Positions 22,457 to 31,393 of a DNA stretch of 32,917 nucleotides are shown here, piece by piece; positions within the stretch are counted from its first letter, which is position 1; the number at the start of each line of letters is the position of its first letter. The position numbers and the translations under genes are program-made. The stretch is taken from assembly GCA_910584215.1 (NCBI GenBank), contig CAJTYI010000028.1, positions 1-32,917 of the forward strand, given 5' to 3'. Under the pieces are notes generated by a model, which made no database searches, had not been told where the DNA came from, and saw nothing but the letters and a program-made list of their open reading frames with translations. Source of the DNA: an uncultured Roseburia sp. GTDB taxonomy: Bacteria > Bacillota > Clostridia > Lachnospirales > Lachnospiraceae.

Positions 22457-25400
22457 ATGAAAAACAAATTTTCCAGATTGATTGCAGGCGTGCTTGCCGC
22501 CGCAGTCATATTTACGATGGGAGATTTTCCTGTCTATGCGCAGGAACAAGAGATTGCGGTGACAAAAACGGGCCATGTGGACGTTATGATCACCGCGGGG
22601 ATACCGATGCAGTCGGCCACCGGGTTTTCTGTGTCATTGAAGGAAATTTCAGGAGGAGGCTTTGCAGACACACAGGATATCGTTCTGGATGTGCAGGGTA
22701 GGGATGAAAAAGAACCGCCCAGAGCCAACGCGGTGTTTGACAATTTGGAGGACGGCCGCTATGAGCTTTGTGTAACCAGTGACGGTTATCTGGCGTATAC
22801 ACAGGAGATTGCTGTGGAGGGGCTTGGATATCGTCTGGAGCTTAGCACCGGAGTGGCCGCTGCGTCGTCACATATGGGACTTCTTGTCAAAGGAGATGTC
22901 AACGGTGACGGAACGCTCGACTCGCTCGATGCCGACCGCATTGTCGACTGTATCGAGGCAGGCAATCAAGACGCGGCCTGTGACTTAAACGGTGACGGCA
23001 GAGTAGATCTGCTTGATCTCAACTACTTTACGGGATTTTATCATGGATTTACGGGCCAGCAGGCGATGCCCGAAATCTTTATTCCTTTAAAAGCCGTGGA
23101 GGTCAGCACCGGTGAAGGTGTGTCTGTCGTGGAGGGAAGTCTTGCTGAACTGACTGCCGGGGAGGCCGGTGTTGTCCTGATGCCGCAGAACGGTGAAGCG
23201 ATTTCGGACGCCAATCCGATTGAAGTTAATTTCGACTTTACCTTATCCGAGAAACCGATGATGTTAAACGGGATGGTTTTCACTTCTCCGCGCGCGGGAG
23301 GCAATGCGGTTGAGGAGGGAATTGTCACTGTTATATATGAAGATAACGGCGAGAAACAGGAGCAGATTGTGATTCGTTCTTCTGACGGAGTAACGCCGGA
23401 GCGCTCACTCAAGACGGATGCGCCGTTTTACGCGACGTTAGATGCCAACGGAGAAATCTGTATCAACCTTGGCAAACAGATTGCCGTTAAAAAAGTGACG
23501 TTGACGATCACTGCCACTTCAAACAGGAAGAATCTGGCGGAGATTACCAAAGTAGAGTTTTTAAATGATATGGAGAGCCGTATACCGGAGCCTGTCATGA
23601 ATATTCCAACCAATGTGACAGCGATCGCCAAGGACAAAGAATTTGTGGTCAGCTGGAACAGAGAGAGCAATGTCACAGGCTATGAGATCTGTGTGACGGA
23701 CGGCGTGGATACCGATTATATCAGAACTACCGTCACATCGCTCAATGTCCGTCAATTTAACAAAGATAAATTGAAAAATGGTACGCAGTATACGGTCAGC
23801 GTACAATCGGTCAACGGTGAATGGCGAAGCGGATATTCGCAGAGCATTACCGTGGTGCCAAAGGCGACCAAGGTGCCTGACGCTCCTGACCACGTTTCTG
23901 TAACCGGCGGATACCGCTGTATTCGTGTCGGCTGGAGCGAGGCGGAAGATGCCGAGAGCTATAACATCTATTATAGAAAAGACGGCGATGAAAATATCGT
24001 TAAAGTAGCCGGTATCACCGAACTTTCGCATCAGATCGAGGGATTGGAGGACAATACCAAGTATCTTGTGTATGTCACAGCCGTAAATGAAATCGGAGAG
24101 GGCAAGGCGTCGCTTACAGCCACCGATACGACGCTTGCCGGTTTGATTCCGGTAACTTTGCCAGAGTATAAACTGATCAATACTTCCAACGGGGAGGGTA
24201 AACTCAGCAGTCACATTGTCTCCGCTTCCGTTCCCGGGGCGGTCATGGTAGACAGCCCGCTTGATACGGAGGAGGGCAGTGCGCTCGGACTGTTCGATAA
24301 CAGCTTTTCTTCCTATCTCAATCGGGAAGACTGGGATTATGGCGGTGCATATCCGGGTGCAAATAAAGGTGTCATCGCAGAGTTTGACGACGTTTATTCC
24401 ATCGGAATGATTTCATTTGCAGAGCCGTTGGATATTGGTTCCTACAGCTATGCGAGCGCATATTACTGGGATGAAAACGGCAACAGACAGGCGGTAAGCA
24501 ATATATCCATACAGCAGAAGACGAGCGGAAACCGCAAGTACTATATCATTCGTTTCAAAGATCCGGTCAACACATCGAAGATACAGTTTGGTGTCGGCAG
24601 ATATGGCTCCTCGCCCTGGACTGTTACGATCTCTGAAGTGCGGTTCCATATTTATGACAGCATCGAGCAGGATATTATGAATCTCTATGCGGATAATCTT
24701 CATATTGTGTTAAAGGACGGCGTGACTGCCGCTATGATAGAGGAGCTGCAAACAAGGCTCGATACGCCGGACCCACAGAGCGGAGAGTATCACCCGTTCC
24801 GGGATAGTCTGCAAAAGGAGCTGACGATGGCAAAACAGCTTCTGGAAACACCTGGACTTGCGGACGTTGTTTCGATCAACCCGGCGATCAGCTCCAAAAA
24901 GGATGCGCAGATCTCTGTTGGAGGTCTGAACGCATGGCAGCCGCTCGGTGTCTCTGCGGCCGCAGGCGAAGAAATCGTCGTTTATGTTGGATATCCGGGC
25001 ATGGAATCGGGGAAAGCTACCAGTTTGAATCTGGTGTTTACCCAGTATCATGCAGAGTCCGGAGGATTTTTCAAGGGTATTGCATTAAAATCCGGAAGAA
25101 ATGAAATAACAGTGCCAAAGATTGCTTCGCTTGACGTGGAGTCCGGCGGTGCCCTCTATGTTCAATATGGAGGAAATAACGAAAAGGATGCGTATGCAGT
25201 CAGAGTGAGCGGCGGCACAAAAATACCGGTACTCAATGTTTACGGTGTGACCGGGGAGGAACGCACGCAAAAGATTCAGACGTATGTAAGTGAACTGAGC
25301 GATTATGTGGCCGGGCTTGAGGCTGAACATGAAAAGGCCCATAAGAACAGCGGAAATGCCTATGTAGCATATGATTACAGCGCACCAAACTGTATCGCCA

Positions 25401-27550
25401 ATACGACCGATATTGTCATGAATCAAATGATGCTCTCACTGCCGGCCAGCCAGATTCTGGCAGGACTTGGCGCCGAGAATAGAGAGGCGAGACTCGCCGA
25501 TACCATAACGGCAATGGAAAATATGCTGGTGCTGTTTTATCAGCATAAGGGCTTGACGAACTCTTTCGCGGAGGGGACGTCGGATGATGTGATTGCAAAG
25601 AATCATCTGCCGTACACTTATCAGAATATCCGCTATATGAGGATGTTTGCCGGGGCATTTATGTATGCGTCAGGCAACCATGTCGGCATCGAGTGGAATG
25701 AGACAAAGGGAATGATGGGCGGTGTGCCAATCGTTTCAACAGAAAACGGAAAATATACCAGCGGCCGCTATTTCGGATGGGGAATTGCGCACGAAATAGG
25801 CCATACGATCAACCAGTCCGCTTATGCACATGCGGAGGTTACAAACAATTACTTTGCGGTGTTGGCGCAGGCCAAAGACACCAATGACAGTGTCAGATTC
25901 CAGTATCCAAACGTATTTAAGAAAGTAACTTCTGGCACAAAAGGATACGCAGATAATGTATTTACCCAGCTTGGTATGTATTGGCAGTTGCATTTAGCTT
26001 ACGACAGAGCTTACAACTTTAAGACATACAGCACCTACCAGGAGATTACCGACAATCTGTTCTTTGCCCGTGTGGACAGCTATGCGAGAAACACGGCTGC
26101 GGCGCCAGCGCCGGACGGCATTGCTTTAACGCTTGCGTCTGATCGCGATCAGAACTTGATGCGGTTAGCGAGTGCAGCGGCAGAGCGCAACCTGAGCGAG
26201 TTCTTTGAGCGCTGGGGCATGACGCCGGACGAGACGACGGCGGCATATCTCGGACAGTTTGCACCGGAGGAGCGCGCAATCTATTATGTAGATGATGCGG
26301 CCAGGGCGTATGAGATGGAACAGGGCAGCAGCACAGACATTGCAGGGAAAGACGTTGTAAGGGCTACGGCGTCGGCAAACGGCAGCGAAGTGACGGTGAC
26401 GATGAATATCACCGCGGATGACGCAGCATTTCAGGGTTATGAGATTGTGCGTGTATATACGCAGTTTGGTGAGGAAGTGCGGGAAGTTGCCGGATTTACA
26501 CAGGATAGTACCTTTGTGGACCGCGTAATTTCAAACCGCTCTGTATCCTATGAGGTGACAGCGATCGACAAATGCATGAACCGCTCGGCTGTCTGCCGGA
26601 CCGCGGATTTAAAAGGCGACGGGGACGGTTTGCAGGATAAGTCTTTCTGGAATGTTGTCACCAATATGACATCAAAAGATGACAGCACAGTGGATGCGAC
26701 AGAGGGCGATCCGTGTGAGCCAGGTAAAGTACCCGCCTCCGATCGCATGATCGACAACGATGCGGCTACAACTTTTACGGGAGTGGCAGAGACAGAAGAT
26801 CCGTATATTATACTGGAGTTAAACCAGATGACGCAGTTATCTGCATTGCGCTACCGGAAAACGGCAGAAGGTACGCCAATCACCAATTACGAGATTGCAG
26901 TCAGTGCGGACGGTAAAGAATATACGACCGTCAAAGAGGGGGCGTTTGTCCTGTCGGCAGACGGAAGTGACACCGTATACTTTGAAAACGGTAAGGACGA
27001 ATGGATTTGCACCTATGATGCGTCCTACGTAAAATTGACTGCCACAGGCCAGGCGGGCACAGAGCTTTGCGTCAGTGAGCTTGATCTGTATGGCCCGTCC
27101 GGTGACAATATTGAGTTTTTGTCGTCGGAGGATGGTATCGCCGGTATCGGCATATTGAACAATGATTATGTGTATGAACAGAGCACAGGCGCAAAGATTC
27201 CGAAAGGTTCCCTGGTATTTACCGGAAGCTATAAAGGAAATCCGGCTTACAATGTGGTCGTGCTCTACGATGAGAACGGTGAGATCGTCGGCGGTGTCAA
27301 TGAAAACGAAGAGCTCGTTGCACAGCAGATTATTCTGGCGCCGGATATCGACAGCCCGCTGCTCGGGGAGACATCAGAAGGAAGATGGATTTATTGGATT
27401 GAGCCGCAGCACAATGTGACGCCTTCCGCTAAAGTACGCGCGGAGTTGTATCGCGTTGACAATGCTATGACGAACGGAGGACAGAGAATGGTGAGCGATA
27501 CACTGTTTGTGGAGCTTCCGGCAGAATTACCGCCAGTTAATTTGAACTAG
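22457..27550 (+). CDS. Secreted M60-type (enhancin/mucinase-like) metalloprotease with dockerin-like segment
   Basis: A 1697-residue exported protein; AAAGG lies about 7 bases before ATG. Order: signal peptide (about 1-28, ending VYAQ); a carboxypeptidase-regulatory-like beta domain (about 35-135); a dockerin-like pair of calcium loops, GDVNGDGTLD (from 146) and DLNGDGRVDLLDLN (ending near 190); a discoidin-like region (about 215-375); two fibronectin type III domains (about 384-470 and 473-560); a further discoidin-like domain (about 570-735); the peptidase core (about 780-1230); a fibronectin-like domain (about 1300-1385); and a C-terminal F5/8-type domain (about 1425-1550). The zinc site is HEIGH (H1112, E1113, H1116) followed by E1127, matching HExxH-x8-28-E of M60. 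Related gut enzymes degrade mucin O-glycoproteins. The dockerin is near the N-terminus, which is unusual. The next gene may encode a cohesin. Confidence 0.88.
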   Translation: MKNKFSRLIAGVLAAAVIFTMGDFPVYAQEQEIAVTKTGHVDVMITAGIPMQSATGFSVSLKEISGGGFADTQDIVLDVQGRDEKEPPRANAVFDNLEDGRYELCVTSDGYLAYTQEIAVEGLGYRLELSTGVAAASSHMGLLVKGDVNGDGTLDSLDADRIVDCIEAGNQDAACDLNGDGRVDLLDLNYFTGFYHGFTGQQAMPEIFIPLKAVEVSTGEGVSVVEGSLAELTAGEAGVVLMPQNGEAISDANPIEVNFDFTLSEKPMMLNGMVFTSPRAGGNAVEEGIVTVIYEDNGEKQEQIVIRSSDGVTPERSLKTDAPFYATLDANGEICINLGKQIAVKKVTLTITATSNRKNLAEITKVEFLNDMESRIPEPVMNIPTNVTAIAKDKEFVVSWNRESNVTGYEICVTDGVDTDYIRTTVTSLNVRQFNKDKLKNGTQYTVSVQSVNGEWRSGYSQSITVVPKATKVPDAPDHVSVTGGYRCIRVGWSEAEDAESYNIYYRKDGDENIVKVAGITELSHQIEGLEDNTKYLVYVTAVNEIGEGKASLTATDTTLAGLIPVTLPEYKLINTSNGEGKLSSHIVSASVPGAVMVDSPLDTEEGSALGLFDNSFSSYLNREDWDYGGAYPGANKGVIAEFDDVYSIGMISFAEPLDIGSYSYASAYYWDENGNRQAVSNISIQQKTSGNRKYYIIRFKDPVNTSKIQFGVGRYGSSPWTVTISEVRFHIYDSIEQDIMNLYADNLHIVLKDGVTAAMIEELQTRLDTPDPQSGEYHPFRDSLQKELTMAKQLLETPGLADVVSINPAISSKKDAQISVGGLNAWQPLGVSAAAGEEIVVYVGYPGMESGKATSLNLVFTQYHAESGGFFKGIALKSGRNEITVPKIASLDVESGGALYVQYGGNNEKDAYAVRVSGGTKIPVLNVYGVTGEERTQKIQTYVSELSDYVAGLEAEHEKAHKNSGNAYVAYDYSAPNCIANTTDIVMNQMMLSLPASQILAGLGAENREARLADTITAMENMLVLFYQHKGLTNSFAEGTSDDVIAKNHLPYTYQNIRYMRMFAGAFMYASGNHVGIEWNETKGMMGGVPIVSTENGKYTSGRYFGWGIAHEIGHTINQSAYAHAEVTNNYFAVLAQAKDTNDSVRFQYPNVFKKVTSGTKGYADNVFTQLGMYWQLHLAYDRAYNFKTYSTYQEITDNLFFARVDSYARNTAAAPAPDGIALTLASDRDQNLMRLASAAAERNLSEFFERWGMTPDETTAAYLGQFAPEERAIYYVDDAARAYEMEQGSSTDIAGKDVVRATASANGSEVTVTMNITADDAAFQGYEIVRVYTQFGEEVREVAGFTQDSTFVDRVISNRSVSYEVTAIDKCMNRSAVCRTADLKGDGDGLQDKSFWNVVTNMTSKDDSTVDATEGDPCEPGKVPASDRMIDNDAATTFTGVAETEDPYIILELNQMTQLSALRYRKTAEGTPITNYEIAVSADGKEYTTVKEGAFVLSADGSDTVYFENGKDEWICTYDASYVKLTATGQAGTELCVSELDLYGPSGDNIEFLSSEDGIAGIGILNNDYVYEQSTGAKIPKGSLVFTGSYKGNPAYNVVVLYDENGEIVGGVNENEELVAQQIILAPDIDSPLLGETSEGRWIYWIEPQHNVTPSAKVRAELYRVDNAMTNGGQRMVSDTLFVELPAELPPVNLN

Positions 27551-27589
27551 ATTAGTTCCGGTGGAAACGATTGCAATGAAACAAATGTA

Positions 27590-27633
27590 TGCCAATGAAG
27601 CGGAGAGTTGTCTTAGCTTTGGCTTCATTGGCA
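27590..27633 (+). repeat. 12-bp inverted repeat in the leader of the cohesin-like gene
   Basis: TGCCAATGAAGC (27590-27601) and GCTTCATTGGCA (27622-27633) are perfect complements around a 20-base loop, ending 14 bases before the next start codon. There is no T tract, so it is not a standard terminator. It could set relative expression of the two genes or protect message ends. Confidence 0.6.
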
Positions 27634-27647
27634 GAAACGAGGAAAAT

Positions 27648-28787
27648 ATGATGAAAAAATTTATGCGAATTATAATGCTTTTCACGATTTGCCTGTTTGC
27701 AAGTGTGAATTCTGTTAAGGCCCAGACGGCGGAGACTGTAACATTGCGTGCAGACGGCAATACGGCAGATGTCACACTGATGCGTCCGCAGACGGAGGGC
27801 AATGACGAGATCTTATCCCTGCAGTTGAATCTTAAGATTGAGACAAAAGAGGGAGATGCCAGCCAAAATCGCGTATCGTTTGTGTTTGACAACGAGGTTA
27901 CGAGTGTGGTTAAGACTTCCCGTTATCACGAGGAAACCGGTATCCTGACACTTTATATTTCAGGTGAGCAAAATCTATACGAGAATGATTCGTTAAAACT
28001 CGGGAAAATCGTGCTCGATTCAACTGCTCCCCTTGGCGTGACAGCCTGTGTCAGTGTTGCTGACGACAGCTTAGTACTGGTCAATGGCGCATATATGATG
28101 CAGAATGCGGATATGGCTTCAACACAGCCGGTCGATGTGGTTGTCGGCCGCGGCGGGAAAGATACTCCTGCAAACAGCCAAATCGTAGATGATACTACGA
28201 TTAACAGTGAAAAGACAAATACTGTGACGGACACAAGAAAATCTCAGAGCATGAAAGTGAGTGCAGATAAACTTACATTTACGGTCGGTGATAAGGCAAA
28301 GACGCTCAAAGTCACCAAGGCAAAAGGAAAAGTCACATTTAAGACCAGCAGTTCTAAGGTTGTGAAAGTAAGCGCCAAAGGTAAAGTGACGCCCAAAGGC
28401 GCCGGAAAAGCGACGATCACCGTAAAGGCTGCGGGTAATGGCACATACAAAGAGAAGATCGTCAAAGTGTCGGTAGTCGTAAGGCCTAAGAAACCAGGAG
28501 AAGTAAAATCAGTTGCTGTAAGAGCCGGCGGAAAAAAGGGGACGGCCAAAGTCTCATGGAAGAAAGTGACGGCGAGCGGCTACCAGATTCAGTATTCCTA
28601 TAATAAAAATATGAAAACTTACACAATTGTCGAGGTGAGCAAAGGCAGCACATCGTCTAGGACGTTGAAAAATTTGGCTTCGGGCAAAACAATCTATGTT
28701 CGCGTGCGGGCCTATAAGACACAAAACAAAGTAATCAACTATGGAAAGTGGAGTAAAAAAATAAAATGTACTTCCAAGATTTCCTAA
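27648..28787 (+). CDS. Secreted protein with cohesin-like, Ig-like and fibronectin-like domains
   Basis: A 379-residue exported protein. ATG 27648 and 27651 are both possible, with GAGG (27639-27642) upstream; the frame begins earlier at 27561 without a site. The signal peptide is about residues 1-27, ending VKAQ. Residues about 28-175 form an all-beta region with cohesin-like features: VSFVFDNEV, ETGILTLYISG, and LKLGKIVLDS, matching the usual strand order of cohesins that bind dockerins. Residues about 205-280 are a Big2-type Ig-like domain (VSADKLTFTVGDKAKT) and about 285-379 a fibronectin type III-like domain (ASGYQIQYS, IYVRVRAYK). The C-terminus is highly basic and may stick to wall polymers. 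It lies 97 bases after the dockerin-bearing protease gene. The cohesin assignment is by pattern only and needs a profile search. Confidence 0.75.
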   Translation: MMKKFMRIIMLFTICLFASVNSVKAQTAETVTLRADGNTADVTLMRPQTEGNDEILSLQLNLKIETKEGDASQNRVSFVFDNEVTSVVKTSRYHEETGILTLYISGEQNLYENDSLKLGKIVLDSTAPLGVTACVSVADDSLVLVNGAYMMQNADMASTQPVDVVVGRGGKDTPANSQIVDDTTINSEKTNTVTDTRKSQSMKVSADKLTFTVGDKAKTLKVTKAKGKVTFKTSSSKVVKVSAKGKVTPKGAGKATITVKAAGNGTYKEKIVKVSVVVRPKKPGEVKSVAVRAGGKKGTAKVSWKKVTASGYQIQYSYNKNMKTYTIVEVSKGSTSSRTLKNLASGKTIYVRVRAYKTQNKVINYGKWSKKIKCTSKIS

Positions 28788-28816
28788 ATTTCATGATCTA
28801 TTAATTATTTATGGCA

Positions 28817-28848
28817 CAGAGAACGGCAGGTATACCTGCCGTTCTCTG
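28817..28848 (+). terminator. 32-base perfect palindrome, likely terminator or processing stem
   Basis: CAGAGAACGGCAGG (28817-28830), TATA, CCTGCCGTTCTCTG (28835-28848). The TATA is itself palindromic, so the whole block reads the same on both strands. It lies 30 bases after the cohesin-like gene. There is no downstream T tract, so termination is not certain. Confidence 0.55.
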
Positions 28849-28886
28849 CAATTGTTGCACAGTGACAGGAGAGGAACGAAGATTAT

Positions 28887-29297
28887 ATGGAAGAGAGTAT
28901 TTTGGAGAGATTTAAAACACCGGAGGCTTTTGAGACTTACTGGAATGAGAACTACAGAGAAGTTGTCTATGAAGACGTAAGGGAGGCATTTGAGGATTTT
29001 GTGACGTCCGCTGCCGGTCATATTTATCTCTCGGATTATGAGGAGAAGGGCTGTATTACGAAGGCAGATTTTAAAGCTAATCTGTCCCAGGAGGCGCAAT
29101 TTACGTTTCAGGACGCGCTGACGGAGGTGTTTTATGAGAAAAATCCTGATCTCTACGAGACGGCATTTGCCATCTATGAAGAGGAGCAGATGAAAGGAGA
29201 GACAGGCGCAGGGGTGGCGCGCGTATTTCATGAGACGTTTGGACGATTATACGATGCTTTTTTAGACCGGCTGTTTGAGGAGAAGCTTGAAAAGTGA
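28887..29297 (+). CDS. Small acidic hypothetical protein upstream of rsmA
   Basis: A 136-residue soluble protein, Glu/Asp-rich and apparently all-helical (MEESILERFKTPEAFETYW at the start, FHETFGRLYDAFLDRLFEEKLEK at the end in pieces). AGGAG lies about 14 bases before ATG and GAGG about 12, both rather far. There is no signal peptide, membrane segment or metal motif, and I do not recognise the family. Its TGA stop (29295-29297) overlaps a GTG at 29294 that opens the rsmA frame, and the real rsmA start is 33 bases on, so the two genes are almost certainly one operon. Confidence 0.75.
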   Translation: MEESILERFKTPEAFETYWNENYREVVYEDVREAFEDFVTSAAGHIYLSDYEEKGCITKADFKANLSQEAQFTFQDALTEVFYEKNPDLYETAFAIYEEEQMKGETGAGVARVFHETFGRLYDAFLDRLFEEKLEK

Positions 29298-29329
29298 TAG
29301 ATGATTACACAGATCGGAAAGGAGCTGCG

Positions 29330-30202
29330 ATGGCGACACTGGGCAAACCACAAAATACAATTGCCATATTACAAAAATATAACTTTAATTTTCAGAAGAA
29401 ATTTGGACAAAATTTCCTGATTGATACACATGTGCTGGATAAGATCATCTGCGCTGCCGACATCAACGGAGATGACTTTGTGCTCGAAATTGGTCCGGGT
29501 ATCGGGACGATGACGCAGTATCTCTGCGAAATTGCAAGAGAGGTGGCGGCGGTGGAGATCGATGCCAACTTAATTCCCATTCTGGCCGATACTCTGCAAG
29601 ATTACGATAACGTGACCGTGATAAACGAAGATATTCTAAAAATGGATATCCGTGCGCTTGTGCAGGAGAAAAACGGAGGCAAACCGATCAAAGTGGCAGC
29701 CAATCTTCCCTATTATATCACAACGCCGATTGTCATGGGGCTTTTCGAGAGCCATGTACCGATCGAGAGTATTACGGTCATGGTACAAAAAGAAGTAGCG
29801 GACCGTATGCAGGTCGGCCCCGGGACAAAGGACTATGGGGCATTGTCGCTGGCTGTCCAGTATTATGCCAGACCGGAAATTGTAGCTCATGTGCCGCCAA
29901 ACTGCTTTATGCCGAGACCAAAGGTCGGCAGTGCCGTGATACGGCTGACTAGATATGAACAGCCGCCTGTGCAGGTGGAGGACGAGAGCTTGATGTTTCG
30001 CCTGATTCGTGCGGCGTTCAATCAGCGGCGCAAGACGTTGGCCAATGCGCTCGGCAATTCACCGGAGATTGCTCTGCCGAAGAATGTGATCGAGCAGAGT
30101 ATCGCAGAGCTGGGACAGCCGGCGACGGTGCGGGGGGAAAAACTGACGCTGGCACAGTTCGCCGAACTTGCTGATTTGATATATTACCGATTGAGGCAAT
30201 GA
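29330..30202 (+). CDS. rsmA: 16S rRNA dimethyladenosine transferase (KsgA/RsmA)
   Basis: A 290-residue SAM-dependent enzyme that dimethylates two adjacent adenines near the 3' end of 16S rRNA during small-subunit maturation. ATG 29330 is chosen because AAGGAG (29319-29324) is 5 bases upstream; the frame can be read from GTG 29294. Motifs seen are FGQNFL (25-30), motif I EIGPGIGT (53-60), AVEID (acidic SAM ligand E76), NEDIL (99-103) and the catalytic NLPYY (125-129). The C-terminal helical domain has the family RAAFNQRRKTLANAL. Length is normal. It meets the next gene tail to tail with only two bases between stop codons, leaving no room for separate terminators outside the coding regions. Confidence 0.98.
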   Translation: MATLGKPQNTIAILQKYNFNFQKKFGQNFLIDTHVLDKIICAADINGDDFVLEIGPGIGTMTQYLCEIAREVAAVEIDANLIPILADTLQDYDNVTVINEDILKMDIRALVQEKNGGKPIKVAANLPYYITTPIVMGLFESHVPIESITVMVQKEVADRMQVGPGTKDYGALSLAVQYYARPEIVAHVPPNCFMPRPKVGSAVIRLTRYEQPPVQVEDESLMFRLIRAAFNQRRKTLANALGNSPEIALPKNVIEQSIAELGQPATVRGEKLTLAQFAELADLIYYRLRQ

Positions 30203-30204
30203 TG

Positions 30205-31380
30205 TTATTTGGCTTTTATGGTAAGATGGTCATTCTTATTCGAGCCGTCAATATCCATGGTATTAATATAGAGACGATAGTACTTTTTCTTTTTTAACTT
30301 TAGTTTTTTCTTGCCGTAAAGCTTCAACACGCCGGTTTTTGGGTTTTGGCGCGTGCGGTAAGTATGTGTAATGGCAGCGGTATCGCTTCCCTGCTTGAAA
30401 ACCATGACTGCATACTGGCCGCTGTTTTTTATGTCCGTGCATTTATATATGTTATATGCGCAGATATAACTGCGGGCTTCCAGTCGCCCTTTTTGGATTT
30501 TGGTATTGATGGCAAAGGGAAGGGACGCCTCCTCGCTTTCCAGCGCGTAAACGATTTCACCCAGGTACAGAGCCAGAAGAGCTTCCTTTGTTATCTTTTT
30601 CTTAAACTGAAAGGTGATCCGATTTGTCTTTGCGGATTTACGGTATAAGGAACGGGAAAAACGGTATTTCTCGTCATACAGGGGATGATACTGTGCAATA
30701 TAGTGCTTTATCAAGGATTCTACGCGACGGAAACAGGAGCAGGCAGGTGCAATCCTGCTTTCCTCCTCATCCGGGTCCCATCCGCTGAGCGATTCATAGG
30801 CTGTTTGTGGGTCGGTTCCCGCATCAGTGCGAAAGGCCGTCAGATATGTTTTTAGCGCCCGTATCAGCTCATAGCCGTTTTCGGGCGTCAGTTCCTGCGG
30901 AATACTGGCGGCAAGCGCTTTTCCCGCCGCATCCCATTTGTCGGCAAGTTCCTTTTTGTCTGCGCAGAGCGCCCCTTCCGCTACCACCGTGACAGGGAAT
31001 GTTATGGTCATATTCCGGCATTTGAATGTGACATTGGCAGTGCCCGGTTCTTTTGTCTCGGCATATCCGCTCTCTTCCTGGACGGACAGAACCTCCGGGT
31101 GGTCAGAGGCGTAGGATGCCCCGATCTCGGTCGCGCTCCAAAAATAAATGTCTGGTTCCATCCGATCCATTGCTCTGTCACTGAAACGTTCGGTTTTTAA
31201 TCTGATATCAATCATATCCCCCAGATAAAATGATCGGCCGCTTTCCAGTATTTTGTGTCTGGCGACGATCATTGTCACCTTTTCTTCCTCCGCTGCGGAT
31301 ACTTCTGTGAAAGACAAAACAAGAGAGGGGAACAGCAGCAGGGCCGACAGTAATAGGCATAATATTCTTTTTTTTGTCAT
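30205..31380 (-). CDS. Secreted protein of unknown function, paralogue A
   Basis: A 391-residue exported protein; AAGGAG lies 7 bases before ATG. The signal peptide is about residues 1-30, ending EVSAA. Residues about 43-135 look Ig-like (Big2-type: ASDHPEVLSV, then TKEPGTANVTF). The middle has a helical segment (LTPENGYELIRALKTYLTAF, 164-183) and a conserved APACSC motif (C214, C216) followed by HYIAQYHPLYD (H226, H232). The C-terminus is beta-rich and lysine-rich. It is clearly homologous along its length to the gene upstream on the same strand, 13 bases away, so the pair arose by duplication and forms an operon. I recognise no catalytic family; the cysteine-histidine cluster could be a metal or active site. 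Confidence 0.8.
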   Translation of the reverse strand: MTKKRILCLLLSALLLFPSLVLSFTEVSAAEEEKVTMIVARHKILESGRSFYLGDMIDIRLKTERFSDRAMDRMEPDIYFWSATEIGASYASDHPEVLSVQEESGYAETKEPGTANVTFKCRNMTITFPVTVVAEGALCADKKELADKWDAAGKALAASIPQELTPENGYELIRALKTYLTAFRTDAGTDPQTAYESLSGWDPDEEESRIAPACSCFRRVESLIKHYIAQYHPLYDEKYRFSRSLYRKSAKTNRITFQFKKKITKEALLALYLGEIVYALESEEASLPFAINTKIQKGRLEARSYICAYNIYKCTDIKNSGQYAVMVFKQGSDTAAITHTYRTRQNPKTGVLKLYGKKKLKLKKKKYYRLYINTMDIDGSNKNDHLTIKAK

Positions 31381-31393
31381 AGGAAATCTCCTT

